DNA of 64,000 bases from Muscardinus avellanarius. Taxonomy: Eukaryota > Chordata > Mammalia > Rodentia > Gliridae. The position numbers were made by a program, and so were the translations under genes. Location: NCBI GenBank assembly GCA_963383645.1, contig OY726561.1, positions 138,520,727 through 138,584,726 of the forward strand, read 5' to 3'. This document shows, piece after piece, positions 10,798 through 21,189 of this stretch (positions are counted from its first letter, which is position 1; the number at the start of each line of letters is the position of its first letter). A model generated the notes under the pieces. That model saw only the letters and a list, made by a program, of their open reading frames with translations. It made no database searches and was not told the DNA's origin.

Positions 10798-11330
10798 TGT
10801 GTCAAAATGGCGGCAGACATGGGTAAAGAAAGGACTTGATTTCTGCCTAAAACAGGCAGCTATTCCAATGTAAATTAACCTAGCTCAAAGTAATTAACCA
10901 TTCAATAGGAGAGGAGAACTAGGCCTTTATTTAAAGATAGATCTTAAGAGAGGAGAACTAGGCTTTTATCTAAAGACAGATCTGCATGATCTAGGGAGGA
11001 TGGAGCAGGGTTTGACCTTGCCCTTCATGAAAGAAGACACCTTGCCACACCTTGCTGAGGGAGGTACCTTACAGGGTTAAGGGGAAGTACCTTACAGGGA
11101 CGTTCACTATGTCAGAGTCATGCAAACAAGATGGAGGTCATGGGTATAAAAGGCCGAGTCCACGGGTAAGCCCTTTGGTGTATTCATTTCGAGTCACCCC
11201 TCCATGCTAGTCTGGCATGGAGCTGTATTTCTATTTTCTGTATTACTATCTTTCTAATAAACTTCTTTAAATCTTCAGCAACTGTTCAAGCTATGCATAT
11301 TTATTCTTAGCTTAGGACAAGAACCTCGGT
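10798..11330 (+). mobile_element. LTR with TATA box and polyadenylation signal
   Basis: GTATAAAAGG at 11143-11152 and AATAAA at 11256-11261 are spaced as in an LTR U3-R region. A direct repeat of GAGAGGAGAACTAGGC units (10912, 10951) lies in U3. The left end carries AAAATGGCGGCAG. Exact termini and family are not determined. No second LTR was found. Confidence 0.55.
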
Positions 11331-11360
11331 AATTTTCTGGTTTTGGTCGTTTGGGGTTTT

Positions 11361-11451
11361 TGTTATGGGTTGGGGGAAAGTGTGTCCGGGACCTTAGCAG
11401 GGGTCCCCGGGGAACGGTTTCCCCACCACCATACTCTCCCAATCCATAACA
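11361..11451. repeat. 91-bp terminal-inverted-repeat element
   Basis: TGTTATGGGTTGGG at the left end and CCCAATCCATAACA at the right end are inverted copies with one mismatch. GGGACC and GGTCCC form an inner inverted pair. The ends resemble the TGTTAYGG terminus of the LTRs at 600 and 8822, so it may be an extremely shortened LTR derivative. Confidence 0.6.
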
Positions 11452-11610
11452 AGAAGGAGCCAGATACTTCCACGTGCCACTGTCTCTCCTCTCCAAAGCC
11501 AGCGTGACGCTGCTCTTAGAGGAATGGTCAGCTGTGCGGGTATACGTAAGAACAATGGTTCTCTCACTTAGCCCCATGGGAACCACCTGGAAGGCTTGTT
11601 AAAGCACAGG

Positions 11611-11790
11611 TTGTGTCGGACATGTTGGCACACGCCTATAATCCCAGCACCTGGGAGGCTGAGACAGGAGGATCACAGGTTTGAATCCAGCCTTAGCAAC
11701 TTAGTAAGATCCTGTTCCAACATAAAAAATAAAAAGGGCTACGTGTACCCTGGAGGTAGAATGCTCCTTATGTTCAATCCCTAGCCCCAC
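11611..11790 (+). mobile_element. SINE (B1-dID type), diverged
   Basis: Head, body and tail are recognisable with many substitutions. Confidence 0.8.
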
Positions 11791-12067
11791 ACCCCATCCC
11801 CAGGCACAGATTGCCTGGCTCTCCACTCCAGAGTTTCCAAATCAGAAGGGCTGGGGTGAGTTTACATTACTAACATGTCTCCAGGTGATACTGACACTCT
11901 CTGTAGGGGTGACTGATGGACCAATGAGAGGTGGGAGACAGGAAGGAGGGCTAGGGTGACATCACATTTTGGGCCCTAAGTAACTTGGATGAATCACAAT
12001 CCTACTTTCTGAGATGGTGAAGTCTGGATTGGGAGTTCAGTTTCAGATCTTTTAAGATTCAGAGTTG

Positions 12068-12232
12068 AGTGGGAGGCTGATAGTGGAGGATCACAGGTTT
12101 GAGGCCTGCCTGAGCAACTTAGCAAAATCCTTAGCAACGTAGTGAGATCCTGCTTCAAAATAAAAAGGGGTGAAAGTGTAACTTAATGGTAGGACACCTC
12201 TGGTTCAATCCCTAGTACCAAAAATTAAAAAT
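12068..12232 (+). mobile_element. SINE (B1-dID type), diverged, head-truncated
   Basis: Its A-rich tail is the target into which the composite VNTR element inserted. Confidence 0.75.
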
Positions 12233-12246
12233 TAAAAAATATTTTA
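12233..12246. repeat. Left target-site duplication of the composite element
   Basis: TAAAAAATATTTTA, identical to 15780-15793. Confidence 0.85.
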
Positions 12247-12470
12247 TTTTATTTTTTAAAATTAATTTATTTACTTTTAAATTGGTGCATTGTAGTCATA
12301 TATCAATCACATTGGAGTACAAGACTTGAGAGGATATACAAGCACACATCATCCAATTAGCCCTCCTCCAGCCCCCATCCCATTCCCTCCCCCTCCCTCC
12401 ATCCCACGCTTCTTTGGTGATTAACTTTGATGCATTTGTTTATGTACCTCCTGCGTTTTAAAGAGGCTCC
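12247..12470 (-). mobile_element. L1-like 3' end within the composite element
   Basis: Read on the minus strand it has a GGGAGGGGGAGGG-type polypurine run, then GATGTGTGC and GACTACAATGCACCAAT before an A-rich end. The element at 21190-21880 ends in the same motifs (GATGTGTGC, GGCTACAATGCGCCAAT). Confidence 0.65.
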
Positions 12471-12644
12471 GTCCTCCACTATTACATACCCTCTGATTGG
12501 TCACATTAGTTGCTTCACTATAGGGCCCTTTCTATAGCTCAACCTCTTCCTGTTGCCCCTTTCCTCCTAGTTATTGCTGATTAAGAGAAGCATCTGATTT
12601 ATATTTTCTGCGATATTTCTCTGTGCATACTGCGTTGCAAGTAC

Positions 12645-14876
12645 CGATCCCACTCTTGACGGCCCCAGTAGTGGCCTGGCTACTCAGTGGACTGATCCAG
12701 ACCTCGCTGGCTCAATCAGCAGCCTTGCCTCATGGGAGGCCCCGGTTCTGGTCTCGCTGGCCCCTACACTGGCCTAACCCCTCAGCTGGCTTCGGTCCTG
12801 GCCTTGGAGGCCACAGGAGTGGCCTTGCCTCACGGCAGGCTCCAATGCTGGCCATTGGCCCCTGCACCGGCCTAACCCCTTGGCAGGATTCCAATCCCGG
12901 CCTCAGAGGCCCCATCACTGACCTAGCCTCACAGCAGGCTCCAATGCCGGCCTCGTTGGCCCCAGAACTGGCCTAACCCCTCGGCAGGTTCTGCTCCCGG
13001 CCTAGGAAGCCCCAGCACTGGCCATGCCTCACGGCAGGCTCCGATGCTGGCCTCACCTCACGGCAGGCTCCGATGCTAGCCTCGCTGGCCCCAGCACTGG
13101 CCTAACCCTTTGGCAGGCTGTTATCCTGGCCTCGGAGGCCCCAGTACCGGCCTTGCCTCAAGATAGGCTCCGATCCTGGCCTCGGAGGCCTCAGCACCGG
13201 CCTTGCCTCACAGCAGGCTCCAATGCCAGCCTCACTGGCCCCAGATCCGGCCTAACCCCTCGGCAGGCTCCAATCCCGGACTCGGAGGCCCCAGTACCGG
13301 CCTTGCCTCATGGCAGGCTCCAGTGCTGGCCTCGCTGGCCCCAGCACCAGCCTAACCCCTTGGCAGCCTCCGATCCTGGCCTCGGAGGCCCCAGCACCGG
13401 CCATGCCTCACGGCAGGCTCCAATGCCGGCCTCGCTGTCCCCAGCACCAGCCTAACCCCTCGGCAGGCTGTTATCCTGGCCTCGGAGGCCCCAGTACCGG
13501 CCTTGCCTCAAGGCAGGTTCCAATCCCAGTCTCAGAGGCCCCAGCACCGGCCTTGCCTCATGGCAGGCTCCGGTGCTGGCCTCGCTGGCCCCAGCATTGG
13601 CCTAACCCCTCGGCAGGCTCTTATCCCGGCCTTGGAGGCCCCAGTACCAGCCATGCCTCACGGCAGGCTCCAATGCCGGCCTCGCTGGCCCCAGCACTGG
13701 CCTAACCCCTCGGCAGGCTCTTATCCTGGCCTTGGAGGCCCCAGTACCGGCCCTGCCTCAAGGCAGGCTCCGATCCCAGTCTCGGAGGCCCCAGCACCGG
13801 CCTTGCCTCATGGCAGGCTCCGATGCCAGCCTCACTGGCCCCAGCTCCGGTCTAACCCCTCGGCAGGCTCCAATCCCGACCTCGGAGGCCCCAGTACCAG
13901 CTTTGCCTCATAGAAGGCTCTGATGCCGGCCTCGCTGGGCCCAGCACCAGCCTAACCCCTCGGCAGGCTCCAATCCTGGCCTGGGGGCCCCAGCACCAGC
14001 CATGCCTCAAGGCAGGCTCCGATGCTGGCTTCGCTGCCCCCAGCATTGGCCTAACCCCTCAGCAGGCTCTTATCCTGGCCTCGGAGGCCCCAGAACAGGC
14101 CTTGCCTCATGGTAGGCTCTGATGCCGGCCTCGCTGGCCCCAGCACCGGCCTAACCCCTCAGCAGGCTCTTATCCCAGCCTCGGAGGCCCCAGCACCGGC
14201 CTTGCCTCATGGCAGGCTCCAATGCCGGCCTCACTGGCCCCAGCACCAGCCTAACCCCTCAGCAGGCTCTTATCCTGGCCTCGGAGGCCCCAGTACCGGC
14301 CTTGCCTCATGGCAGGCTCCGATGCCGGCCTTGCTGACCCCAGCACTAGCCTAACACCTCAGCAGGCTCCAGTCCCATCCTTGGAGGCCCCAGCACTGGC
14401 CTTGCCTCACGACAGGCTCTGATGCTGGCCTCACTGACCCCAGGACTGGCCTAACCCCTTGGCAGGCTCCAATCCCGGCCTCGGAGGCCCCAGTACCGGC
14501 CTTGCTTCATGGCAGGCTCCCTTGCTGGCCTCGCTGGCCCCAGCATTGGCCTAACCCCTCGGCAGGCTCTTATCCCGGCCTTGGAGGCCCCAGTACCAGC
14601 CATGCCTCACAGCAGGCTCCAATGCCGGCCTCGCTGGCCCCAGCACCGGCCTAACCCCTCAGCAGGCTCCGGACCCGACCTTGGAGGCCCCAGCACCAGC
14701 CTTGCCTCATGGCAGGCTCCAATGCCGGCCTCGCTGGCCCCAGCATCGGTCTAACCCCTCGGCAGGCTCCAATCCTGGCCACGGAGGCCTCAGTAGTAGC
14801 CTTGCCTCACAGCAAGCTCCGATGTCGGCCAGTGGCCCCGGTGCCCGCCTAACCCCTCAGCAGGTTCCAATCACTG
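12645..14876. repeat. VNTR of 50-bp GC-rich units arranged as a 100-bp higher-order repeat
   Basis: Two alternating 50-bp half-units share the core GGCAGGCTCC. One begins CCTTGCCTCA and contains CTCGCTGGCCCCAG. The other begins CCTAACCCCT and contains CTCGGAGGCCCCAG. About 44 half-units are present and the phase is kept almost throughout, with one slip near 13,050. The unit length is not a multiple of three, and stops are rare, so long frames are open in several registers. None is convincing as a gene. Confidence 0.9.
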
Positions 14877-14879
14877 TCT

Positions 14880-15344
14880 CTGTGGTTATTATTTCAAAGG
14901 TTCCAGGTGTAATGTATCAGATGTCTGCCTCCCCTGAGTACTGGCCACTGCCATTGCCACTGCCTCCACCATTTCAAATCCTTCCCAGGCTCTTTTTCCA
15001 CTCTGAATGTTGTCCAGTGTTCCTAAGCATGCGTGATGGTAGCATTCAACATTTGGTGTAATTTCTCCAAAAAAATAAGGTTGGTAGGATCCAGTTTCTG
15101 CTTCTCCTGAATACAAGTCTCCACCACCATCGCGGAGACTTCTTTCAACAGCGCCTTTCTCCTTGGTCTCCGCTAAACTCTCTCCTTACAGGTGATGTCC
15201 GAGATTCTTAACAATATAGAGAAATAGCAGTCCTCCTTCACGGGGAATTTTTCCATACATTCCAGTGCATTTAGATAACTTTTGTCTGCATCTCCAGTGT
15301 CTTGGCATCCATAACGACTTTCTTAACTCCTCTCCGATATTGCG
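14880..15344 (-). mobile_element. L1 5'UTR-like monomer region within the composite element
   Basis: On the minus strand it carries ATGGTGGAGGCAGTGGC and CCAGTACTCAGGGGAGGCAG. These closely resemble the monomers at 21344-21690 and 9600-9770. Confidence 0.65.
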
Positions 15345-15779
15345 TGTTACGCACAGTTCGGCACGGGGCCCAGAGTCCCACGACCCGGGCCCCAGCTGGC
15401 GTGCCCCGCCTGACCCCTGCCCGGGTCCCAGGATACTGGGCCCGGTTTCTCCAGGGGTCTGGCGTGCTACACGTGTTCCGGCCGGGGCCCGGAGTCCCGC
15501 GACCTGGGCCCCAGCTGGCGTGCCCCGCACAACCCCCGCCCGGAACCCAGCGTCTTACTGGGCCCAGTTTCTCCAGGGGTCTGGCATGCTACGCACAGTT
15601 CGGCCCGGGGCCCAGAGTCCTGCAACCCGGGCCCCGGCTGGCGTGCCCCGCGCGACCCCCGCCCAGAACCCAGCATCTTACTGGGCCCGGTTTCTCCAGG
15701 GGTCTGGCGTGCTACACACAGTTCGGCCAGGGGCCCAGAGTCCCGCGACCCGGGCCCCGGCTGGTGTGCCCCGTGCGCC
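15345..15779 (-). repeat. GC-rich tandem repeat, about 3.6 units of 122 bp
   Basis: Repeat starts, marked by GTGCTACRCACAGTTCGG-like motifs, lie near 15345, 15464, 15586 and 15708. Each unit contains GACCCGGGCCCC and CTGGGCCCGGTTTCTCCAGG, and CpGs are dense. It forms the 5' terminus of the minus-strand composite element and could act as its promoter (inference). Confidence 0.75.
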
Positions 15780-15793
15780 TAAAAAATATTTTA
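15780..15793. repeat. Right target-site duplication of the composite element
   Basis: TAAAAAATATTTTA, identical to 12233-12246. A SINE begins a few bases later. Confidence 0.85.
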
Positions 15794-15801
15794 AATAAAA
15801 A

Positions 15802-16005
15802 GGGCTGGGCGTGGTGGTGCACACTTGTAATCCCAGCATTTGGTAGGCTGACACAGGAGGATCGCTGTTTGAGGACAGCCTCAGCTATTTGGTGAGGTTC
15901 ATTGCAACTCAGTGAGACCCTGTTTCAAAATAAAGAATAAAAAATAGGGCAAGGGGTGTAGCTTGGAGATAGAATGCCCCTGGGTTCCATTCCCAAACCC
16001 ACACA
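15802..16005 (+). mobile_element. SINE (B1-dID type)
   Basis: Full length, starting just right of the composite element's target duplication. Confidence 0.9.
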
Positions 16006-16119
16006 AAACGGGGGGCTGGGTATAAAAAAAGTTTAAAGTCAAATATATATATTTGGGGGAAGAAAAAATTCAGTTTGAAGGTATATATATTTGAGAATCA
16101 CATGACGCCAGAGGAGATC

Positions 16120-16600
16120 ACAGGCGTGACCACTGGTTGCAATGTGTTGAGTACCTATTATGTTCCAGGGATCACGTTGAGCTTTACGGAATCAGCAGGA
16201 GAAACACGGGCGCCGGCTACCACTCAAAAGTGTATGGCCCAAGGTAAGAATATTGTATTGTACACTTTAAAAGTCTGTGAAGAGGGCTCATTTCATGTTA
16301 AGCGTTCTTACTACAGTGACATAATATTTTTTAATTGCACATCCTGAGACTCAACAAGTATTCAAGCAAAGACACAGGGAACAAGCGCCGCAGGACACGT
16401 GAGCTGCAGGGAACACCTGAGCTGAGACCCAAGGGGTGACTTGCTGTGGACGAGGTGAAGGGCGAAGGGAAAGCATCCAGACAGGGGAAGCGCGTGCGAA
16501 GTCCTGGAGGAAGGAGGGGCTTGCTGCGAGGCTCAGACCAGCGAGCTGAGAGGCGGAGGGACGGCATCTGAGAGGTAAGTGGGCAGGATCCTGACTCTAC
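16120..16600 (+). mobile_element. Ancient L2-like fragment
   Basis: TGAGTACCTATTATGTTCCAGG, followed by GAGCTGAGACCCAAGG and GAAGTCCTGGAGGAAGGAG, resembles the 3' region of mammalian L2. Heavily diverged. Confidence 0.45.
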
Positions 16601-16607
16601 CAGACTT

Positions 16608-16842
16608 TATGTTTGTTTGTTTGTGTGTTTGTTTGTTTGTTTCTGTACTGGGGATGGAACCTGGGGCATTCTACCTCTGAGCTACACCCCAGCCCTACTT
16701 TATATTCCTTATTTTTGAAACAGGGTCTCACTGAGTTGCAAAGGGCCTCGCTAAGTAGCTGACGCTGGTGGCGAACCCGGATCCTCCTGTCTCAGCCTCC
16801 CGAATGCTGGGAGAACAAGTGTGCGCCACCACGCCCGGCTCC
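16608..16842 (-). mobile_element. SINE (B1-dID type) with (GTTT)n tail
   Basis: Tail microsatellite 16608-16640, body 16643-16842. Confidence 0.9.
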
Positions 16843-17075
16843 TCTATCAGACTTTGGATACAACATACACAGGTTTAATCTTTCCTAAAAGTAATAAAAA
16901 GTCATTGGAAGATTTACAGTGTGGAAGGTATGAAATCAGATGGGTTGAAAACACAGGTCCCCAGAACCTGCCCCGGGAGAGCTGCACTTAGGAGGTTAGG
17001 GTCGGGGTTAGACCCAGGTGTTCTGCGTCCTCAGTGAGCCCCGCGAGGTACGCTTTCACACAATGTCAGAATCAA

Positions 17076-17300
17076 GCCAGGCGTGGTGGGCACGCTCGTC
17101 ATCCCAGCATTCGGGAGGCTGAGGTCTGAGAATCGCGGTTCGTGGACAGCCTCAGCTACTTAGTGAGGCCCTCTGCAACTCAGTGAGACCCTGTTTCAAA
17201 ATTAAGAATAAAAAATAGGGCTGGGGATGTAGCTTGGAGGTCAAATGTTCCTGGGTTCCATCCCCAGACCCGCAAAAAACAACAACAAAAAAAAAAACAT
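17076..17300 (+). mobile_element. SINE (B1-dID type)
   Basis: Full length with an AAC-rich A-tail. Confidence 0.9.
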
Positions 17301-17599
17301 GTTTATCAAACCCTAACAATAAGTAAGTAAAGGCAAGAGGTCATGAAGGAGGGTTTCATTGCTAACAGGAACTGTCACAAAAGACTGCCAGATCTACAAC
17401 TTTGCTCAGAATCCACCACAGCCTTACACAGAAAGGGCTTTCTGAGGATGTCTGTCCAGCAGCGGTCCGTCCAACCTTGGGTGGATACGACCCTTGATAC
17501 TAATCCTTCAGCCAAGAACGTTTGATTTAAAACAACTTATGTAATCCTCCTCCTCTTTGCCTTTGAACATTTCCCCTTGCTTCAGGCTGTTTGGCTGTT

Positions 17600-17815
17600 T
17601 GGTTTGGTTTGTTTATTTTGATAATGAGAATTAAACCCAGGGGCATTCTACCTTTGAGCTGCACCCCCAGCCCTTTTTATTTTTATTTTGAAATAGGGTC
17701 TCACTAAGTTGCTGAGAGCCTCACTAAGTTGCTGGTTCTGGCCTCAAATCTGTGATCCTCCTGTCTCAGCCTCCCAAGTATGAGGATTATAGGTATGCAC
17801 CACCATGCCCACCTG
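17600..17815 (-). mobile_element. SINE (B1-dID type)
   Basis: Antisense copy with a TTTG-rich tail. Confidence 0.85.
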
Positions 17816-19455
17816 CTTAAACCTCCTTGGATGCATTTATCATTCACTATGTTTTGCAAATTCCCGTTGCAATGCCGTGCCATTACCTGCTTCATTTTCT
17901 AACCTTTAAAGAATATCTTTTTTTAAAATTTACATTGAGAACCCCCACTTGAAGAAGTCCTGGCACGCTCCTGCTCTGCTAAAGGTTGCTAAGCACCCAG
18001 TGACACTAGACAAGACTTGGGCATTGAGAAATGTGCCTCGGTAGGGACACCTGTGGGCTTTTATCAAGGCCAGATGGTGCCTGATTAAAATAGGAAGAAA
18101 AAAGTACTGGCAGAGGGACGTGCTACCTTGCAGAGACAGAAGGCAGGGACTCTGCCCGCCTGCTAAGGGAGGGAGCGTGTGTTCCCTAGATAGCCCAGCT
18201 CTGTACCTCCTTCTTGTCCATGGTGGTTAAACCCAGAATTGATTTTCCAGAAACAGGATTTCAAAACTGCCCGTTCCTGACTCCCTGCTCAGCCTGGTCA
18301 CCCAACAGAGAACAAGACTTTGCCTGAAAGCTTGAGCTCCTAACCTCGAGGAATCCCTGCCCAAGCTCCTCTCCCGACTCCCCCGAGGCTGCCGCCATCT
18401 TTTCTTGGGGAGCTGACGCCTGCAATATTTGCTTCAGCTTGCCGATTTGTGGACGACTGCTGTCACGGGAGAAGGGTCAATCCCATGAAAGGACTGAAGG
18501 AGTTCTCAGTGAGAGAATCCAACACGGTTTGGGTGGCGCCCTTGACTTACATCATAGAAAGGAATTTTAGCACACACCAGTCAGAGGCATAGAGATTTAT
18601 TTAGAAAAGCAAAATTATATATTAAAGGGCAAACGTAGGCCATCTCCAGAATGAGAGATGATTGGGTGTGGGGGTTCAGGGCTCTTACGTTAAATGAGAG
18701 TTGGTGAAGCGCGGTCATGGAACAGCAGGTGAGGGAGGAGCACATTAGTCTGGCGATCACACGCTGGTATGTGGTGGTCTGATCATCTGCCAGACCCTTA
18801 GGCTGGTCCTGGTGTCCATCATCTGGTCAACCGATAAGCTGGAAAGGATCCTAAATTATAGGTTTCCCAGATACTGTATCTGTCTTGATGATAGTGAACA
18901 GCGTAATTACAGCTTTTTGGTTGTTAACTTCGAGAGTTACAAATATCCCAGGAATTTGGTAGAGAATACCAGGAGAGAGTTGGCTTGCGGGAAGATATGA
19001 AGAGCTCTGGCAATACACTTCTATATTAGAAGTATATTTTGCCTCTCCTCCCTTTCCAGCCCTTTCTTCATTTCTTCCATCTTACCTCAATATCACTAGC
19101 TCAGCCTGTCTCCCCATCTCCATCTAACAGGCAACCCTGTGCCGGCATGGCCCTTGAATTCTGGGATCAAAAGAAAAGCCAGCGGAGAGAATAACCGGAA
19201 ACTGTGAATCCATTACTGCTCAAATGCGAGGCTTTATGTTAAAACCTAGCATGACCTAAAGGGAATGAAGACCATTGACTACAGCTGGAACTAGGGTTGT
19301 GATAATGGGGCTGGAGAAAAATGAATCGCAAAAAAGTTCGGAGGTAAAGAAATTGCTTTTCCACCGTGAGTCCTCGGCCTAGATTGCAAAATGGCTCACA
19401 AATAGTTGCTGGGATTTTTCATGGTCAGAGGGAGAGAGGATTATAACAGGCCTTC
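17816..19455. other. Intergenic, possible diverged LTR at 18540-19010
   Basis: No gene recognised. The 18.54-19.01 kb part has a TTTATT block near its left end (AATAAA on the minus strand) and LTR-like composition, but no defined termini were found. Confidence 0.3.
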
Positions 19456-19675
19456 CTTTATTTTATATTTATTTATTTATTTATTTTATTTTTGCACAAA
19501 TGGGGATTGAATCCAGTTCTGACCTCTGAGATATACCCCTAGCCCTATTTTTTTCATTCTTTATTTTAAGACAGGGTCTCACTAACTTGTGGAGGGCCTC
19601 AGTAAATAGCTGAGGCTGGCGCAAACCTGCAATCCTCCTGTCTCAGCCTCCCAAGTACTAGGATTACAAGCATAC
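19456..19675 (-). mobile_element. SINE (B1-dID type) with (ATTT)n tail
   Basis: Tail microsatellite 19456-19492, diverged body after it. Confidence 0.8.
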
Positions 19676-20049
19676 AAGCCTTCCTTTACACCCCGCCAGA
19701 ATTCAGTCTCCCAGAGAAAGAGAGCTCTACCTCCATCCTTATCGAACCCAAACTTGATCCTAAGGAGAGGCAAGCCTACCGCGGTGCCCAACCCCGAGGC
19801 CTCTGGGTCTGGCAGGAAAGCAAAGGGCTAAAGCAGGCCACACCTTAAGAGGTGAGCAGCCCTGCCACTATTTCCAGGCAAGAGGGAGACTGAAAGTGAT
19901 GGCATCTGCTGTCACGGAGTCTCTGGAGGCAGCCGCTTCTCCCACCAGGCCCACTGCTTGCACAGAAGGTGGCCACCATACTGCTAGAGTTGACAGTTTT
20001 CTCGAAGAACCCGGATTCCTTTTGCAGCAGATTCATGATCGGAGTACAT
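19676..20049. other. Intergenic, nothing recognised
   Basis: Sequence between a SINE and the inverted L1; no motif found. Confidence 0.4.
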
Positions 20050-20605
20050 AAAAGCTGCCGGTGTTTGGATGTTGATTTTGTGTCTTGCTACTTTGCTGAG
20101 TTTCTGGATCCACACCGGAATTGTTCAGGTTGAAGTTTTGCATCTTCCAAGCATGGGACGTCACCCGCAAGCAGAGATGATTTCACTCCCCCCCCCCATT
20201 CCTGTCCCTTTAACTTTCTTCTCTTGCCTAATGAATGGCTCTGGCTAAAATGTCAAGGTCCACACTGAACAGGAATGTTGAGACTGGACAGCCTGGTCTC
20301 ATTTCTGATGTTAGAGAAAAAGGTTTTAGTTTCCCCCTGGCAAGTATGGCTCTGGGCCTTCATGACGTTGAGGGCAGTTCTTCTATGCCTAATTTCTTCA
20401 GTGCTTTTACTGTGAATGAGGCCGGGTTTCGTTGAATGCTTTTTTTCTGATGTATTGAGATGATGTGTGACTTTTGTCCCAAATAAATAGTTCTATTTAT
20501 ATTATGGATTACATTTATTGACTTGTGTATTTTGAACAAACTTTGTATCCCTGAAATAAAACCATCTTGGTCATAATGAGCAATCTTATTTATTTGTTTG
20601 TTTGT
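20050..20605 (-). mobile_element. L1 ORF2 fragment (reverse-transcriptase region), inverted
   Basis: On the minus strand it matches the mammalian L1 RT region: CAGAAACTCAGCAAAGTAGC, CTGTTCAGTGTGGACCTTGA and AAAGCATTCAAC-type motifs. The frame is broken. Together with the plus-strand part at 20825-21120 it looks like a 5'-inverted L1. Confidence 0.7.
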
Positions 20606-20812
20606 TTATATTCAGTTTTGAGTATCGAACCCAGGGGCAGTCTGTCACCACGCTACTTACCTAGCCCATTTTATTTTTAAATTTGAAACAGGGTCTTGCT
20701 AAGTTGCAGAAGATCTTTCAAAGCTGCTACAGCTGGCCTCAAGCCTGTAATCCTCCGGAACGGGCCTCCTAAGTACTGGGATTACAGGTCTGTTCCACCG
20801 CACCCAGCTTGC
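20584..20812 (-). mobile_element. SINE (B1-dID type) at the L1 inversion junction
   Basis: Diverged copy with a TTTA/TTTG tail, sitting between oppositely oriented L1 pieces. Confidence 0.75.
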
Positions 20813-20824
20813 ACAATCTTCTTA

Positions 20825-21120
20825 CTGTAAATCTGAACAAAAATTCATAAGTTTGTTAACAAAAATAGCATGGTACTGACATAAAAAAAGACTCATAGAC
20901 CAATGGAATAGAAGATATAGAATCAAATCCAATTATAGACGGCTGATCCTTAGCCAAGGTAGCAAAAATGTAAGCTGTAGGAAAGCAGCCTTCTCAGCAA
21001 GTGGTGTAAGAAAAACTGGATATCCGTACGTAGGAGGATGAAACTAGACCCTCCTCTCTCACCCCGCACAAGAGTCAACTCACAGGGGATCAAGACCTAG
21101 AAAATAGGCTAGGAAGTCCA
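20825..21120 (+). mobile_element. L1 ORF2 fragment, downstream part
   Basis: Matches later ORF2 sequence (ATAGCATGGTACTGACATAA, CATAGACCAATGGAATAGAA). Opposite in orientation to 20050-20605, with a SINE between them. Confidence 0.7.
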
Positions 21121-21189
21121 CAACTAGAGGGCCATGCGGCAGCAGTTCTCCGAGGCAGAGGCAGTAGCATCCTCAGCCCAGAAAATCAA

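Larger units (their letters stand above)
12247..15779 (-). mobile_element. Composite VNTR retroelement with L1-like ends and no ORFs (candidate new family)
   Basis: A single minus-strand insertion, bounded by the perfect 14-bp duplication TAAAAAATATTTTA at 12233-12246 and 15780-15793, in the A-rich tail of an older SINE. From the 5' end (15779) it contains GC-rich 122-bp tandem repeats, an L1 5'UTR-like monomer region, a long 50-bp VNTR, about 170 bp of unassigned sequence, and an L1-like 3' end with a G-rich polypurine stretch and A-rich terminus. The duplication length and the A-rich end fit mobilisation by L1 machinery. No ORF1 or ORF2 sequence is present. It could alternatively be an L1 with a massive internal deletion and VNTR expansion. 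The parts are seen in the sequence; family status is inference. Confidence 0.8.

Noticed and set aside
13024..14754. Long proline/alanine/glycine-rich reading frames across the VNTR
   Set aside because: They are by-products of a stop-poor 50-bp repeat, occur in several frames at once, and have no start context, splice signals or family motif.
12645..14876. CRISPR array
   Set aside because: The repeats are directly adjacent, with no unique spacers, in a mammalian nuclear sequence.
15265..15895. Overlapping frames of 177-197 codons at 15.3-15.9 kb
   Set aside because: They run through the 122-bp tandem repeat and partly into a SINE.
20235..20435. 66-codon plus-strand frame
   Set aside because: It is the antisense of the L1 reverse-transcriptase region.
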